A stretch of DNA of 64,000 bases from Chryseobacterium turcicum (lineage in GTDB: Bacteria; Bacteroidota; Bacteroidia; Flavobacteriales; Weeksellaceae). Position numbers and translations under genes: made by a program. The notes under the pieces were generated by a model. The model saw only the letters and a list, made by a program, of their open reading frames with translations. It was not told where the DNA came from and searched no databases. The stretch covers positions 2,646,001 to 2,710,000 of the forward strand of contig NZ_JAJNAY010000001.1 of the NCBI RefSeq assembly GCF_021010565.1, in the 5' to 3' direction. The first letter of the stretch is position 1. The number at the start of each line of letters is the position of its first letter. Positions 34,136-43,386 of this stretch are shown piece by piece.

Positions 34136-37100
34136 TTACGGATTTAAAGTAAGATATTCTAGTTCTATAGCACTCTGATTTAGTTTCCAAACTGCATCTG
34201 CATAACTGCTTTTTAAGGTAACAGCCTGATTCACCAATATGACAAAATCCAGATAATTGATTTCTCCTGCGAGAAATTGTTTTTTAGCTGTTTCTGTAAT
34301 AATATCGGCATTTTTCAGCTCTGAGATTTCATAACGAGAGACAATCTCAAGATTCGTCTGATACATACCCATTACTTTTTTAAGCTGATTCTGTAAATTA
34401 AATTCTGTTTTCAGCAAGTCATTTTCAGCAATAGACTTAGCAATTTTAGCAGCCTGAATTCTTGCTTTCTGACCTCCTGAAAAAACAGGAACCGAAACAC
34501 CCAACTGTACGGAATGAAACTGAAGTGCAGAACCATATACTCTATCATCAGCTCCCATCCCTCTGAAACTATTAAGATTATAAGCAAGCTGTAGATCGGG
34601 AAGCAGCTTTGCTTTTTCAAGGGATACTTGCTGTTCAGAGATATTTTTTTGTTGCTGTAGTATTTTAATGATTGGATGTAAACTAAGCTCCTCCTTAACT
34701 TCCCCATTAAAAAATTTTTGATTTTCAGGCACAAAATCTGTTTCTGTATTTAAAAGCCACTGAAGCTGATATCCCAAAACAGAAAGTTCCTGATCCAGCT
34801 GCTTTAACTGAATTTCTATAGCTGATTTCTGATTGGAAGCTGTTATTTTTTCCAGAATATTACTCTCACCTGCTTTTAAACGAATGCTTGCTTTGTCTAG
34901 AAAATCAGTGTAGAATTTTAATGTTTCGCGAAGAAGCCGTTCTTTTTCTTTCCAATACAGAATATTATAAAAGGTAAGACTCACTGCTCTTTTCAATTCA
35001 AATTCTTTAAGAGAAACATTTAACAAAGACTTTTTCCACTCTTCTGTGTAAACATTTTTCTGTTTTTTATAAACAGTTGGAAATGCTATGCTTTGGGAAA
35101 TTCCGAATTTCATATCCGTCAATGCACTGTTAATCTGTCCGTAATCCATCATAACTCCCGTCTGAGGAATATCATTGGCAGATTTGATCAATGCTTTTGA
35201 ATATTCTGATTTCAGTTTTTCATTCTTAAGATTTCTATTATTTTCCAGAGCTGTATTAATAGCATTTTTCAGACTGATCGGAGTTTGAGATTTAATAACA
35301 GTTCCAGTAAGGCTAAAGATTAAAATCAATACAGCCACTACATTTTTATTATTATTCTTATTCTTTTTCATTTTAAATCCTTTTTCAATATTTACATACA
35401 GTAATGGTAAAACAAACAGGGTAAGAAAAGTTGCAACCATCAATCCCCCAATAACCACTGTTGCCAAAGGTCGCTGTACTTCCGCTCCTGCACCATTGCT
35501 GACCGCCATAGGAATAAAGCCCAACGAAGCAACAAAAGCCGTCATCAGAACCGGACGAAGCCGCGACTCTCCTCCGTCAACAATAATTCTTACAATGTTT
35601 TGAATTCCTCTTTTGTGAAGACGGTTAAACTCTGAGATCAAAACAATCCCGTTCAACACTGCCACTCCGAAAAGAGCTATGAATCCTACTCCTGCACTGA
35701 TACTGAAAGGCATACCTCTGAGTGCCATAAGGAAAACTCCACCAATAATAGAAAGGGGAATAGCCGTGTAAATCAATAGACTCTCTTTAACTGAATTGAA
35801 AGCCAGAAACAACATCACAAAAATAAGAGCCAAGGCAATCGGGACTGCAATCATCAAGCGTTGTTTAGCATTATTAAGATTTTCAAATGATCCGCCATAA
35901 GTCATATAATACCCTGTAGGAAGTTTCATTTTCTGATCTACTTTATGTTGGAGTTCTTCCACAATACTTTGAACATCCCTTCCTTTTATATTAAAGCCCA
36001 CTACAATTCTTCTCTGAGCATTTTCTCTCTGAATTTGGTTGGGTCCATTTTTCACCTCCACTTTAGCAAGCTGGGATAACGGAATCTGATTTCCAAAAGG
36101 AGTAGGAACCAAAAGATTCTTAATATCAGTAACATTTTTACGGTCTTTTATATCCAGACGCACTACCATATCAAAGCGCTTTTCACCCTCAAAAACCAAT
36201 CCTGTACTTTGCCCTGCAAATGCTGTATTAACAATCCTGTTGATATCTGAAATAGATAAATGATATTGGGCAATCAAAGGTCGGTTGTACTCTATAACCA
36301 CCTGTGGCATTCCGGAAACAGGCTCTATATAAAGATTCTGGGTTCCATCTACAGTCTCTATAATTTTTCCCAATTTCTGAGCATTTTGAGAAAGGACATC
36401 GAGATCTTCTCCAAAAATTTTGATTACTACATCCTGTCTTGCACCTGTCATTAATTCATTAAAACGCATCTGAACCGGATACTGAAAGCTGGCGGTAATT
36501 CCGGGTACCTCCTGCAATTGTTTACCCATCTTATCTGCTAATTCTGGAAAGGTGGAAGCTGAGGTCCATTCTTTTTTATCTTTTAAGATGACCATCATAT
36601 CTGAAGCGTCCATTGGCATCGGGTCGGTAGGTACCTCCCCGCTCCCAATTTTTGTAACTACTTTTTCCACTTCAGGAAATCTGGATTTAAGAATATGGGC
36701 AGCCTTCTGAGTACTTTCAACCGTTGTTGTCAGGCTACTTCCTGTCAACACTCTTGTATCTACAGCAAAATCACCTTCTTCAAGGGAAGGAATAAACTCA
36801 CCTCCCATTCTGGTTAGTATGAAAACCGCCATCACAAATAAAGCCGCTACTGCTGTAAAAACCGTTTTGGGAACTCTGAGAAGTTTAAGTAAAACTTTCA
36901 GATAGAGCTGCTCAACTTTTTTCATAAGTTTATCTGATAAAGTAGGTTTATCGCTTCTTTTTCTCAGCAAAACAGCACTCATCATCGGAATATAGGTCAA
37001 TGACAATAAAAATGCTCCCAACAATGCAAAAGCAACGGTCTGAGCCATAGGTTTGAACATTTTCCCTTCAATTCCCTGTAAAGTAAGAATCGGAAGATAA

Positions 37101-38485
37101 ACGATTAGAATGATGATCTGACCGAAAACTGCACTATTCATCATTTTCCCTGCAGAATCGATAACAATCGTATCCATTTCTGATTTTCCTACAGAAAATA
37201 TCTTTTTGAATTTTGAATTATGGCTAAACTGGTGTAAAATCGATTCTACAATGATCACCGCCCCATCAATAATCAATCCGAAGTCTAACGCTCCAAGGCT
37301 CATAAGATTACCACTGACTCCAAAGAGATTCATCATACAGATAGCAAAAAGCATAGCCAGAGGAATAACAGAGGCAACCAGCAAACCAGCCCTTATGTTT
37401 CCCAGGAATAAAACCAGTACAAAGACAACAATTAATGCTCCTTCTGTAAGGTTTTTTTCTACTGTTCCGATGGCATTATTCACCATTTTGGTTCGATCCA
37501 GAAAGGGTTCTATCACCACTCCTTTTGGAAGTGTATTTTGAACCTGAGCAATTTTTTCCTTTACATTTTTTATGACCTGATTACTATTTTCACCTTTCAG
37601 CATCATAACTACAGCCCCTGAAACTTCTCCCTGGTCATTAAAAGTCATCGCTCCGTATCTGGTGGCAAAACCAGGTTTCACTTCGGCAATATCTCTTATA
37701 AACAGCGGAACATCATTTGTTTTTGTAGCAATAGAAATATTTTTAATTTCTTCAATACTTCCTACCAATCCTTCACTTCTGATATATAGAACGGTAGGTC
37801 CTTTTTCAATATAAGCACCTCCTGTATTTTGATTATTAGCCTTTAATGCATCAAAAACATCATTAATTGTTATTCCATATGCGTTAAGTCTATCAGGATT
37901 GACTGCAATTTCATATTGTTTGAGCTTTCCCCCAAAACTACTGACTTCTGCTACTCCTTTTACACCTAAAAGCTGTCTTCTTACAATCCAATCCTGAATA
38001 GTACGAAGTTCTGTGATATTGTATTTTTTTTCATATCCTTTTTCAGGTCTTACCACATATTGGAAAATTTCGCCAAGTCCTGTAGAAATGGGCCCAAGTT
38101 GAGGATTTCCTATTCCTTGTGGGATTACAGCCTGTACCTGTTGCAGCCTTTCCGCAACTTGTTGCCTTGCCCAGTAGATGTCAATATCATCCTCAAAGAC
38201 AATGGTAACTAAGGAAAGTCCGAACCTTGAGAAACTCCTGATTTCCTTTAATCCTGAAATATTATTGTTAGCCTGTTCTATAGGAAAAGTAACAAGCCTT
38301 TCTATATCTGTTGCGCCAAAAGAAGGGGCAATAGTAATGACCTGCACTTGATTATTGGTAATATCCGGCACTGCATCTATCGGCAATTTAGTAACCTGAT
38401 AGGAGCCAACTCCTATAAGCCCTAATACCAACAATGCAATAATGAGTTTATTCTTTATAGAAAACTCAATAATTTTTGTAAGCAT
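34136..38485 (-). CDS. Heavy-metal RND pump fused to a TolC-type outer-membrane protein
   Basis: A 1449-residue fusion. Residues 1-1038 are a CzcA/CusA-family pump; DFGLIIDGAVIIVES in TM4 is the signature of divalent-cation (Co/Zn/Cd/Ni) pumps rather than Cu/Ag pumps. Residues 1039-1449 start with MKKNKNNNKNVVAVLILIFSLTGTVIKSQ, a signal-peptide-like segment, followed by a TolC/OEP coiled-coil protein. An in-frame ATG at 35371 could also start the TolC part separately. Fusions of this type occur in Bacteroidota. Substrate is probably a divalent transition metal. Confidence 0.93.
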   Translation of the reverse strand: MLTKIIEFSIKNKLIIALLVLGLIGVGSYQVTKLPIDAVPDITNNQVQVITIAPSFGATDIERLVTFPIEQANNNISGLKEIRSFSRFGLSLVTIVFEDDIDIYWARQQVAERLQQVQAVIPQGIGNPQLGPISTGLGEIFQYVVRPEKGYEKKYNITELRTIQDWIVRRQLLGVKGVAEVSSFGGKLKQYEIAVNPDRLNAYGITINDVFDALKANNQNTGGAYIEKGPTVLYIRSEGLVGSIEEIKNISIATKTNDVPLFIRDIAEVKPGFATRYGAMTFNDQGEVSGAVVMMLKGENSNQVIKNVKEKIAQVQNTLPKGVVIEPFLDRTKMVNNAIGTVEKNLTEGALIVVFVLVLFLGNIRAGLLVASVIPLAMLFAICMMNLFGVSGNLMSLGALDFGLIIDGAVIIVESILHQFSHNSKFKKIFSVGKSEMDTIVIDSAGKMMNSAVFGQIIILIVYLPILTLQGIEGKMFKPMAQTVAFALLGAFLLSLTYIPMMSAVLLRKRSDKPTLSDKLMKKVEQLYLKVLLKLLRVPKTVFTAVAALFVMAVFILTRMGGEFIPSLEEGDFAVDTRVLTGSSLTTTVESTQKAAHILKSRFPEVEKVVTKIGSGEVPTDPMPMDASDMMVILKDKKEWTSASTFPELADKMGKQLQEVPGITASFQYPVQMRFNELMTGARQDVVIKIFGEDLDVLSQNAQKLGKIIETVDGTQNLYIEPVSGMPQVVIEYNRPLIAQYHLSISDINRIVNTAFAGQSTGLVFEGEKRFDMVVRLDIKDRKNVTDIKNLLVPTPFGNQIPLSQLAKVEVKNGPNQIQRENAQRRIVVGFNIKGRDVQSIVEELQHKVDQKMKLPTGYYMTYGGSFENLNNAKQRLMIAVPIALALIFVMLFLAFNSVKESLLIYTAIPLSIIGGVFLMALRGMPFSISAGVGFIALFGVAVLNGIVLISEFNRLHKRGIQNIVRIIVDGGESRLRPVLMTAFVASLGFIPMAVSNGAGAEVQRPLATVVIGGLMVATFLTLFVLPLLYVNIEKGFKMKKNKNNNKNVVAVLILIFSLTGTVIKSQTPISLKNAINTALENNRNLKNEKLKSEYSKALIKSANDIPQTGVMMDYGQINSALTDMKFGISQSIAFPTVYKKQKNVYTEEWKKSLLNVSLKEFELKRAVSLTFYNILYWKEKERLLRETLKFYTDFLDKASIRLKAGESNILEKITASNQKSAIEIQLKQLDQELSVLGYQLQWLLNTETDFVPENQKFFNGEVKEELSLHPIIKILQQQKNISEQQVSLEKAKLLPDLQLAYNLNSFRGMGADDRVYGSALQFHSVQLGVSVPVFSGGQKARIQAAKIAKSIAENDLLKTEFNLQNQLKKVMGMYQTNLEIVSRYEISELKNADIITETAKKQFLAGEINYLDFVILVNQAVTLKSSYADAVWKLNQSAIELEYLTLNP

Positions 38486-38623
38486 AAATGATTTATTAAT
38501 CTTAATTATTGAAATAAGTTTAGAAATTCTGAATCACAGGATGAATGCATCTACATCTTTTGCAGATACTTTACCTATATAACAGAATACTCTCAATCAA
38601 AAAAATGATTGAGAAAAAATAGA

Positions 38624-39010
38624 TTAAGATTGATAAAATCTTGGGGGCTCCCAAATAGAATTTAAAATTTCTTTGTTGTAAAGAATACTTTTATAAAAGA
38701 TTTTCTTTATCTCAAGAGAAATGTATGCTTTCTCTGTAAAATGAAAATCTACAGAAGGATTGATAGTGAAAACTACGGAAAGAAGATTTGCATGAGAAAC
38801 AAAAGGTAATTTTTGATCTTTATCATAATCTCTGTCTTTAACTGGATTTTCATAATGGGTTTTAAGAAATGCAGTGAGAGACATCTCTGCATTCAACCCT
38901 TTATGCTCTATATAATGCTCTATAAGAACAGGAATCTTTAAAAGCTGATACAGTTCAGTTGTAGAAACTAAATATAGTGATAACAATAATATGGAAATCA
39001 GCTTTTTCAC
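38624..39010 (-). CDS. Exported 129-residue leader protein, copy 2
   Basis: A paralogue of the protein at 29480, with the same signal peptide (MKKLISILLLSLYLVSTTELYQ), His-rich helix LIEHYIEHKGLN, HYENPVKDRDYDKDQKLPF and C-terminal SIWEPPR. It heads the CzcA-TolC/adaptor/haem/ATPase operon with a 138-bp gap. The pairing of two copies with two envelope metal/redox operons suggests a sensing, metal-binding or maturation role in the periplasm. The family is not named here. Confidence 0.8.
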   Translation of the reverse strand: MKKLISILLLSLYLVSTTELYQLLKIPVLIEHYIEHKGLNAEMSLTAFLKTHYENPVKDRDYDKDQKLPFVSHANLLSVVFTINPSVDFHFTEKAYISLEIKKIFYKSILYNKEILNSIWEPPRFYQS

Positions 39011-39016
39011 TACTTC

Positions 39017-39049
39017 AAAATTATGAAATATTTCATTAAGAATGATTTT
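39017..39049 (-). promoter_or_regulatory. Conserved 33-bp upstream element of leader gene, copy 2
   Basis: It is identical to 29875-29907 at 29 of 33 positions. Minus strand contains TAATTTTG (TAnnTTTG) close to the ATG at 39010, suggesting a promoter with a very short leader. Confidence 0.55.
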
Positions 39050-39105
39050 AAATAAAAAAATTAGAAAGAGAAATTATCTCAGTTTATTATTAACATGAAT
39101 ATTTA

Positions 39106-39124
39106 TTTTGGTGTCAATATACTT
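39106..39124. repeat. Inverted partner of the 19-bp repeat at 17,523
   Basis: TTTTGGTGTCAATATACTT is the exact reverse complement of 17523-17541. Similarity continues imperfectly for about 12 bp beyond (TGT-CCAA). The two copies bracket the 21.6-kb accessory segment. Confidence 0.5.
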
Positions 39125-39233
39125 TAGTGTCCAAGATTATATCTCTATAAATCTTATCGGCTACATTCAAATTAAATCTCTCACACATTCTTCGTAAAAT
39201 CTGCTTGTAAATATAAAAGACAATCGAAGTAAA
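39114..39233 (-). pseudogene. C-terminal relic of an unidentified gene
   Basis: A 39-codon open stretch, without a start codon, reads like a real C-terminus (RRMCERFNLNVADKIYRDI..., ending KVY) and its TGA lies inside the 19-bp repeat. The rest of 39,011-39,440 has no gene. A mobile-element gene eroded at its 5' side is the simplest view. Confidence 0.35.
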
Positions 39234-39440
39234 CTAAAGACTAATAATGTCAATTTCGATTATTTCAAATACCTAAAAATTAAATTGCAAAATATTAGAA
39301 GTTAAATCCTAAATTAATGATAGTCAATTCTTGTTTAATTTGACACAAACGAATTAAATCGTCAATAAAAGTGTTTGAAGATACGCTCGTCAAGGTCCCA
39401 AGGCGGGATTACATTTATTATCTCCATCACCATTTTAATC

Positions 39441-40667
39441 TCAATTAAACTCACTACTCTCAAGTTTACTTCTTAAAGCAGACATATCATCACTCACTTT
39501 CGTATCCAAAATCTTCGCATAATGCTGTGTTGTTTTTATGTTGGTGTGACCAAGCATTTTGCTCACGCTTTCAATCGGCACTCCATTGGATAATGTAACC
39601 GTAGTAGCAAAAGTATGTCTTGCGATGTGGAAAGTCAGCTCTTTATTAATTCCACAGACATTCGCAATCTCTTTGAGATAGGAATTAATAGTCTGATTAC
39701 TCACAACAGGAAACAGAACATTTGCGTTTACACACTGCGGATGGTTCTCATATCTTAAAACCAGTTCTTTAGCTACAGGTAAGAGGGGAACTCTGGTCGA
39801 GGTGTCTGTTTTTTGACGACGGGTGAATATCCATTGTTCGCCATCAATCCCTATATTGATGTGAGACTTTGTCAATTTTTTCACATCAACATAAGCTAAA
39901 CCCGTATAACAGCAGAAAAGAAAAACATCACGTACTTGTGTCAATCTATCGGAAACAAATTCTTTTTCATACATCGTCTGGATTTCTTCTTTAGATAGAA
40001 ATGGACGTTCTACAGCTTTGAGCTTTGCTTTATAACCAAGAAAAGGGTCTTTGTTGAGCCAGCCATGTGCCATACAGAGTCTGATGATCTTTTTAAAGTT
40101 CTTAATGTATTTCACCGCGGTATTGTTTCCGCATTTACGTACACTACGAAGCCAGAAATCATAATCCATGATGAAAGCATGATCAATAGCTTTGATATCG
40201 ATATCAGAAGTTTTATACTTCCAATTAATGAATTCCTGCGTATGCTTTAATGATGTTTTGTAACGCTCCAATGTTCCTGGAGCAAAATCTTGACCGACCA
40301 GGGCTTCCACTTTATCATTATGCTCTTGAAAGATAGGAATTAGCATTCTTTGCTCAATATCAGTTCCAAGCAGTTTAGATTTTAAACCAACAGCGGTTAC
40401 ATTGTTATCCTCTTTTAACATTACGTAGTGTGAATCGTAAACCTGTTGTTCTAAAGTCTTAAGATAGACATTAAGCGTTCTAGCCTCCTGAGAGTTACCC
40501 AGTGCTTTATGCGCTTTACCATCCCATTTCTGCGGTTCGATATACCTTTTAGCAGCAATGTCCGCCGCCTTGCCATCTATCGTGATTCGTAAGTAGATGG
40601 GAGCAGTGCCGTTTGTTCGGATTTTATTCTTTTTTATAAAGAATAACAGATTGAATGTTTTGTTCAT
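39441..40667 (-). CDS. Tyrosine-type integrase (Bacteroidota family)
   Basis: A 408-residue recombinase: arm-binding domain (1-100), SAM-like core-binding domain (about 105-210) and catalytic domain. Catalytic residues are Lys286 (RRQKTD), His347-x2-Arg350 (HIARHTFAT), His374 (MLGHTNIKTT) and nucleophile Tyr383. The first arginine of the usual pentad is replaced: the motif reads YTGLAYVDV, as in many Bacteroidota integrases. Its gene lies 254 bp from the 3' end of tRNA-Ser, the usual layout of an element integrated at a tRNA gene. Confidence 0.95.
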   Translation of the reverse strand: MNKTFNLLFFIKKNKIRTNGTAPIYLRITIDGKAADIAAKRYIEPQKWDGKAHKALGNSQEARTLNVYLKTLEQQVYDSHYVMLKEDNNVTAVGLKSKLLGTDIEQRMLIPIFQEHNDKVEALVGQDFAPGTLERYKTSLKHTQEFINWKYKTSDIDIKAIDHAFIMDYDFWLRSVRKCGNNTAVKYIKNFKKIIRLCMAHGWLNKDPFLGYKAKLKAVERPFLSKEEIQTMYEKEFVSDRLTQVRDVFLFCCYTGLAYVDVKKLTKSHINIGIDGEQWIFTRRQKTDTSTRVPLLPVAKELVLRYENHPQCVNANVLFPVVSNQTINSYLKEIANVCGINKELTFHIARHTFATTVTLSNGVPIESVSKMLGHTNIKTTQHYAKILDTKVSDDMSALRSKLESSEFN

Positions 40668-40770
40668 GATGTGGTAACTTTAATTGTTTAATAATTTAGT
40701 TTTTGTTACCACTTTTTGCAAGATGTACAATCGTTAAACTGCCTATTGGTCGGGTTTCCCTGAATTTTTA

Positions 40771-40834
40771 GTGACCTATTTTCCGATTTTCGGTGTGGGT
40801 CATTAAAAAGGTCATAAAAATCGTGACCTATTTT
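40771..40834. promoter_or_regulatory. TGACC/GGTCA repeat cluster, possible attachment-site arm sites
   Basis: GTGACCTATTTT occurs twice as a direct repeat (40771-40782 and 40823-40834), and two inverted GGTCA copies lie between them (40798-40802, 40810-40814). Position between the integrase gene and the tRNA 3' end fits integrase arm-binding sites. Confidence 0.45.
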
Positions 40835-40862
40835 GATTTTTTTTGACTCTAGCGCAAAACAA

Positions 40863-40896
40863 AAAACGCTGTAAACATTGATGTTTACAGCGTTTT
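40863..40896 (-). terminator. Terminator of tRNA-Ser
   Basis: A perfect 16-bp inverted repeat (AAAACGCTGTAAACAT / ATGTTTACAGCGTTTT). The minus strand continues TTGTTTTG. It lies 25 bp beyond the tRNA 3' end. Confidence 0.8.
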
Positions 40897-40920
40897 AGCT
40901 TATTTTAGTTTCTCAACCAG

Positions 40921-41005
40921 CGGAGAGAGAGGGATTCGAACCCCCGGACCTGTTACAGTCAATAGTTTTCAAGACTATCGCAATCGACCACTCTGCCATC
41001 TCTCC
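40921..41005 (-). tRNA. tRNA-Ser (anticodon UGA)
   Basis: An 85-nt gene on the minus strand. Acceptor arms GGAGAGA (from 41005) and TCTCTCC pair perfectly, the T-loop is GGTTCGAATCC, the anticodon stem-loop ATAGT-CTTGAAA-ACTAT gives anticodon TGA, and a long variable arm fits class II tRNA-Ser. The 3' CCA is not encoded. It is the probable integration target of the element with the integrase at 39441. Confidence 0.95.
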
Positions 41006-41174
41006 TTAAACTCCGATTGTATCGTTGTTTTCAGTGGTGCAAATATAGAACGTTTTTCAATTGCGTCAAAATATTTTTACTGCAAATTTTAACAAAACTT
41101 AATAATCACCTAAAAATCAGACTCATTATTTTCACAAACATCGATTAATACAGAGAAAAATTTAAATTAGAAAC

Positions 41175-41205
41175 CAAAAAACGCACCTCAAAGAAGTACG
41201 TTTTT
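41175..41205 (-). terminator. Terminator of trxB
   Basis: Minus strand ACGTACTTC-TTTG-GAGGTGCGT pairs over nine positions with two G-U pairs and runs into TTTTTT, 27 bp beyond the trxB stop. Confidence 0.75.
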
Positions 41206-41231
41206 CAGATTTATAAATTAATTTTTAATAA

Positions 41232-42173
41232 TTAATGCAATTCTGCCAAATACTTTTCAGCATCCATGGCTGCCATACAACCGCTTCCTGCTGCTGTAAT
41301 TGCTTGTCTGTAGATATGATCCTGAACATCTCCTGCGGCAAAAACACCAGGAAGATTCGTTCTTGTAGAACCTTTTTCAGTTACGATATATCCATTTTCA
41401 TCTAAATCTATTTGACCTGCGAAAATATCGGTGTTTGGCTTGTGACCAATTGCGATAAAAATTCCGTGAACGTCTACTGTAGATTTTTCCTGAGTCTGGT
41501 TGTTGATTACAACTGCTCTTTCTACAAGATTGTTTTCACCTTCAATACCAATCAATTCATGGTGAAATTTCACTTCGATATTCGGTGTATTTTCTACTCT
41601 GTGAATCATTGCTTTTGAAGCTCTGAACTCTCCTTTTCTTACCAACATGGTCACTTTATTCACCAATTTTGCAAGATAAGTCGCTTCTTCAGCTGCAGTA
41701 TCTCCTGCTCCTACAACCACAACATCTTTTCCTCTGTAGAAAAATCCGTCGCACGTTGCACATGCAGAAACTCCTCCTCCATTATATTTTTTCTCGTCAT
41801 CAAGACCTAAATATTTTGCAGTAGCTCCTGTAGAAATAATTACAGATTTCGCTAAAATTTCTTTATTTCCTGCGTATAATTTATGAATACCGCCTACTTC
41901 TTTCGAAAATTCAGCTTTAGTAATCATTTCGTAATGCACTTTTGTATCGAATCTTTCAGCTTGCTTTTGCAAATCCATCATCATTTCAGGACCTGTAATT
42001 CCTTCAGGATATCCCGGAAAATTATCAACTTCTGTCGTGGTGGTTAATTGTCCACCTGGTTCTAATCCTGTGTACAATTCAGGTTTTAAGTCTGCTCTTG
42101 CTGCATAAATTGCCGCTGTAAAACCAGAAGGTCCTGATCCAATGATCACACAATCTAAAATATTTTCTTCCAT
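41232..42173 (-). CDS. trxB: Thioredoxin reductase
   Basis: A 313-residue homodimeric flavoenzyme. FAD motif IIGSGPSGFTAAIYAARA (residues 10-27), redox-active Cys138-Ala-Thr-Cys141 (SACATCDGFFYRG), NADPH motif VVVGAGDTAAEEATYL and C-terminal GVFAAGDVQDHIYRQAITAAGSGCMAA are all present. It reduces thioredoxin with NADPH in the cytoplasm. It is a single gene with its own terminator and is the first core gene to the right of the tRNA. Confidence 0.97.
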   Translation of the reverse strand: MEENILDCVIIGSGPSGFTAAIYAARADLKPELYTGLEPGGQLTTTTEVDNFPGYPEGITGPEMMMDLQKQAERFDTKVHYEMITKAEFSKEVGGIHKLYAGNKEILAKSVIISTGATAKYLGLDDEKKYNGGGVSACATCDGFFYRGKDVVVVGAGDTAAEEATYLAKLVNKVTMLVRKGEFRASKAMIHRVENTPNIEVKFHHELIGIEGENNLVERAVVINNQTQEKSTVDVHGIFIAIGHKPNTDIFAGQIDLDENGYIVTEKGSTRTNLPGVFAAGDVQDHIYRQAITAAGSGCMAAMDAEKYLAELH

Positions 42174-42252
42174 AATCTATATATCAATTTCAAGGGTGCT
42201 AATTTCGTAATTTTTAATGTTTTATTAAAGTAAAATTAATGATACTTGTCAA

Positions 42253-42335
42253 TATTTCAAATTTCAATTGTTAATAGTTGCTAGTCTTTGGTTGCTAGAT
42301 TTTACTACCATCAACTAAGAACCGTCAACCAACAA
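42253..42335. repeat. TTGATAG/GTTGCTAG low-complexity intergenic repeat
   Basis: Near-repeats of GTTGCTAGTCTTTGGTTGCTAG and the complementary CATCAACTAAGAACCGTCAACCAACAAC fill the gap between holA and trxB. A related tract occurs at 59,460-59,492. Such strings are common between genes in Chryseobacterium-like genomes; no function is known. Confidence 0.5.
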
Positions 42336-42341
42336 CAAAAA

Positions 42342-43382
42342 TTACACTTTCATCTTAATTTTATCGACATTAATAATCTTATATACCAATTCTTTAATCA
42401 GTTCTGCATCATCCATATTTACCGCTCCTAAACCTTTTCCTTTCATATCAAATTCCCTTAAAATAGAAATGACACGAGTGGAATGTTTCAAAGGATATAA
42501 TCTTGCAGCTTCTGCGTAATCTTTAATAAAATAAGGATTAATACCCATCTGAGAAGCGATTACTTGCTGAGGCTGCCCAATCATCGTATTGTAAATAATT
42601 ACATTAGAAAAATAATTATACAAACTAGAAAGTAACATCACAAAAGGATTATTTTTAGGGTTTTTCCCCATAAAATAGGCAATCTTGAATGCGGCATTGG
42701 CATTTTTTGCACCTAAAGCTTTCTGAAGTTCAAAAACATTAAACTCTTTGCTTATTCCAATATGATTTTCAACGATGGTGCCATCTAAAAGCTGACCTTC
42801 TTTTAAAATAATTTTAAGTTTTCCCAGTTCATTTGAAATTCTTGAAAGGTCATTTCCAAGATATTCTGCCAAAAGATGAGAAATATTGGGGGCGGTTTTT
42901 ATTTTTAATCTAAGACACTCATCAGCAATCCATTTTGGAAGGGTGTGGTCTTTTAAAGATTCGCTAAGAAAAAGAGCATTTAGCTTTGTTAATGTCTTGC
43001 TTACTTTTTTTCGACTGTCAAGTTTCTTATGTTTATGGGCAAAAACCAAGACTGTTGATGGAACCGGATTTTCGGCATACGCATCTAAAGCTTTGCTTTC
43101 TTCCTCATTAAATTTCAAATCTTGCGCTTCTTTTACGATAATCACCTGCTTCTCCCCCATCATCGGAAATTGTCGCGCCAAAGAAAGAATTTCCTGATAG
43201 GTTGTATCTTTTCCGTACGTTACGGTTTGGTTGAAAGCTTTTTCGTCTTCCTCAAGAAAGTCTTGTTCAAGAGCTTTTACAGCAACATCAATAAAGTAAG
43301 GTTCTTCTCCGTGGAAAAAATAAATCGGTAAAACTTCTTTATTTTTAATATTTTTGAGGATTAAATCTAATTCTTTCATCAT
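42342..43382 (-). CDS. holA: DNA polymerase III subunit delta
   Basis: A 346-residue clamp-loader delta subunit: N-terminal fold PIYFFHGEEPYFIDVAVKALEQ, MMGEKQVIIVKEAQDL and LDSRKKVSKTLTKL in the ATPase-like domain, and helical C-terminal domain. It opens the beta clamp for loading on DNA. The start codon may be 43382 or the adjacent ATG at 43379. Its start lies only 4-7 bp from the divergent gene at 43387, so each promoter must overlap the other's coding region. Confidence 0.94.
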   Translation of the reverse strand: MMKELDLILKNIKNKEVLPIYFFHGEEPYFIDVAVKALEQDFLEEDEKAFNQTVTYGKDTTYQEILSLARQFPMMGEKQVIIVKEAQDLKFNEEESKALDAYAENPVPSTVLVFAHKHKKLDSRKKVSKTLTKLNALFLSESLKDHTLPKWIADECLRLKIKTAPNISHLLAEYLGNDLSRISNELGKLKIILKEGQLLDGTIVENHIGISKEFNVFELQKALGAKNANAAFKIAYFMGKNPKNNPFVMLLSSLYNYFSNVIIYNTMIGQPQQVIASQMGINPYFIKDYAEAARLYPLKHSTRVISILREFDMKGKGLGAVNMDDAELIKELVYKIINVDKIKMKV

Positions 43383-43386
43383 ATAA

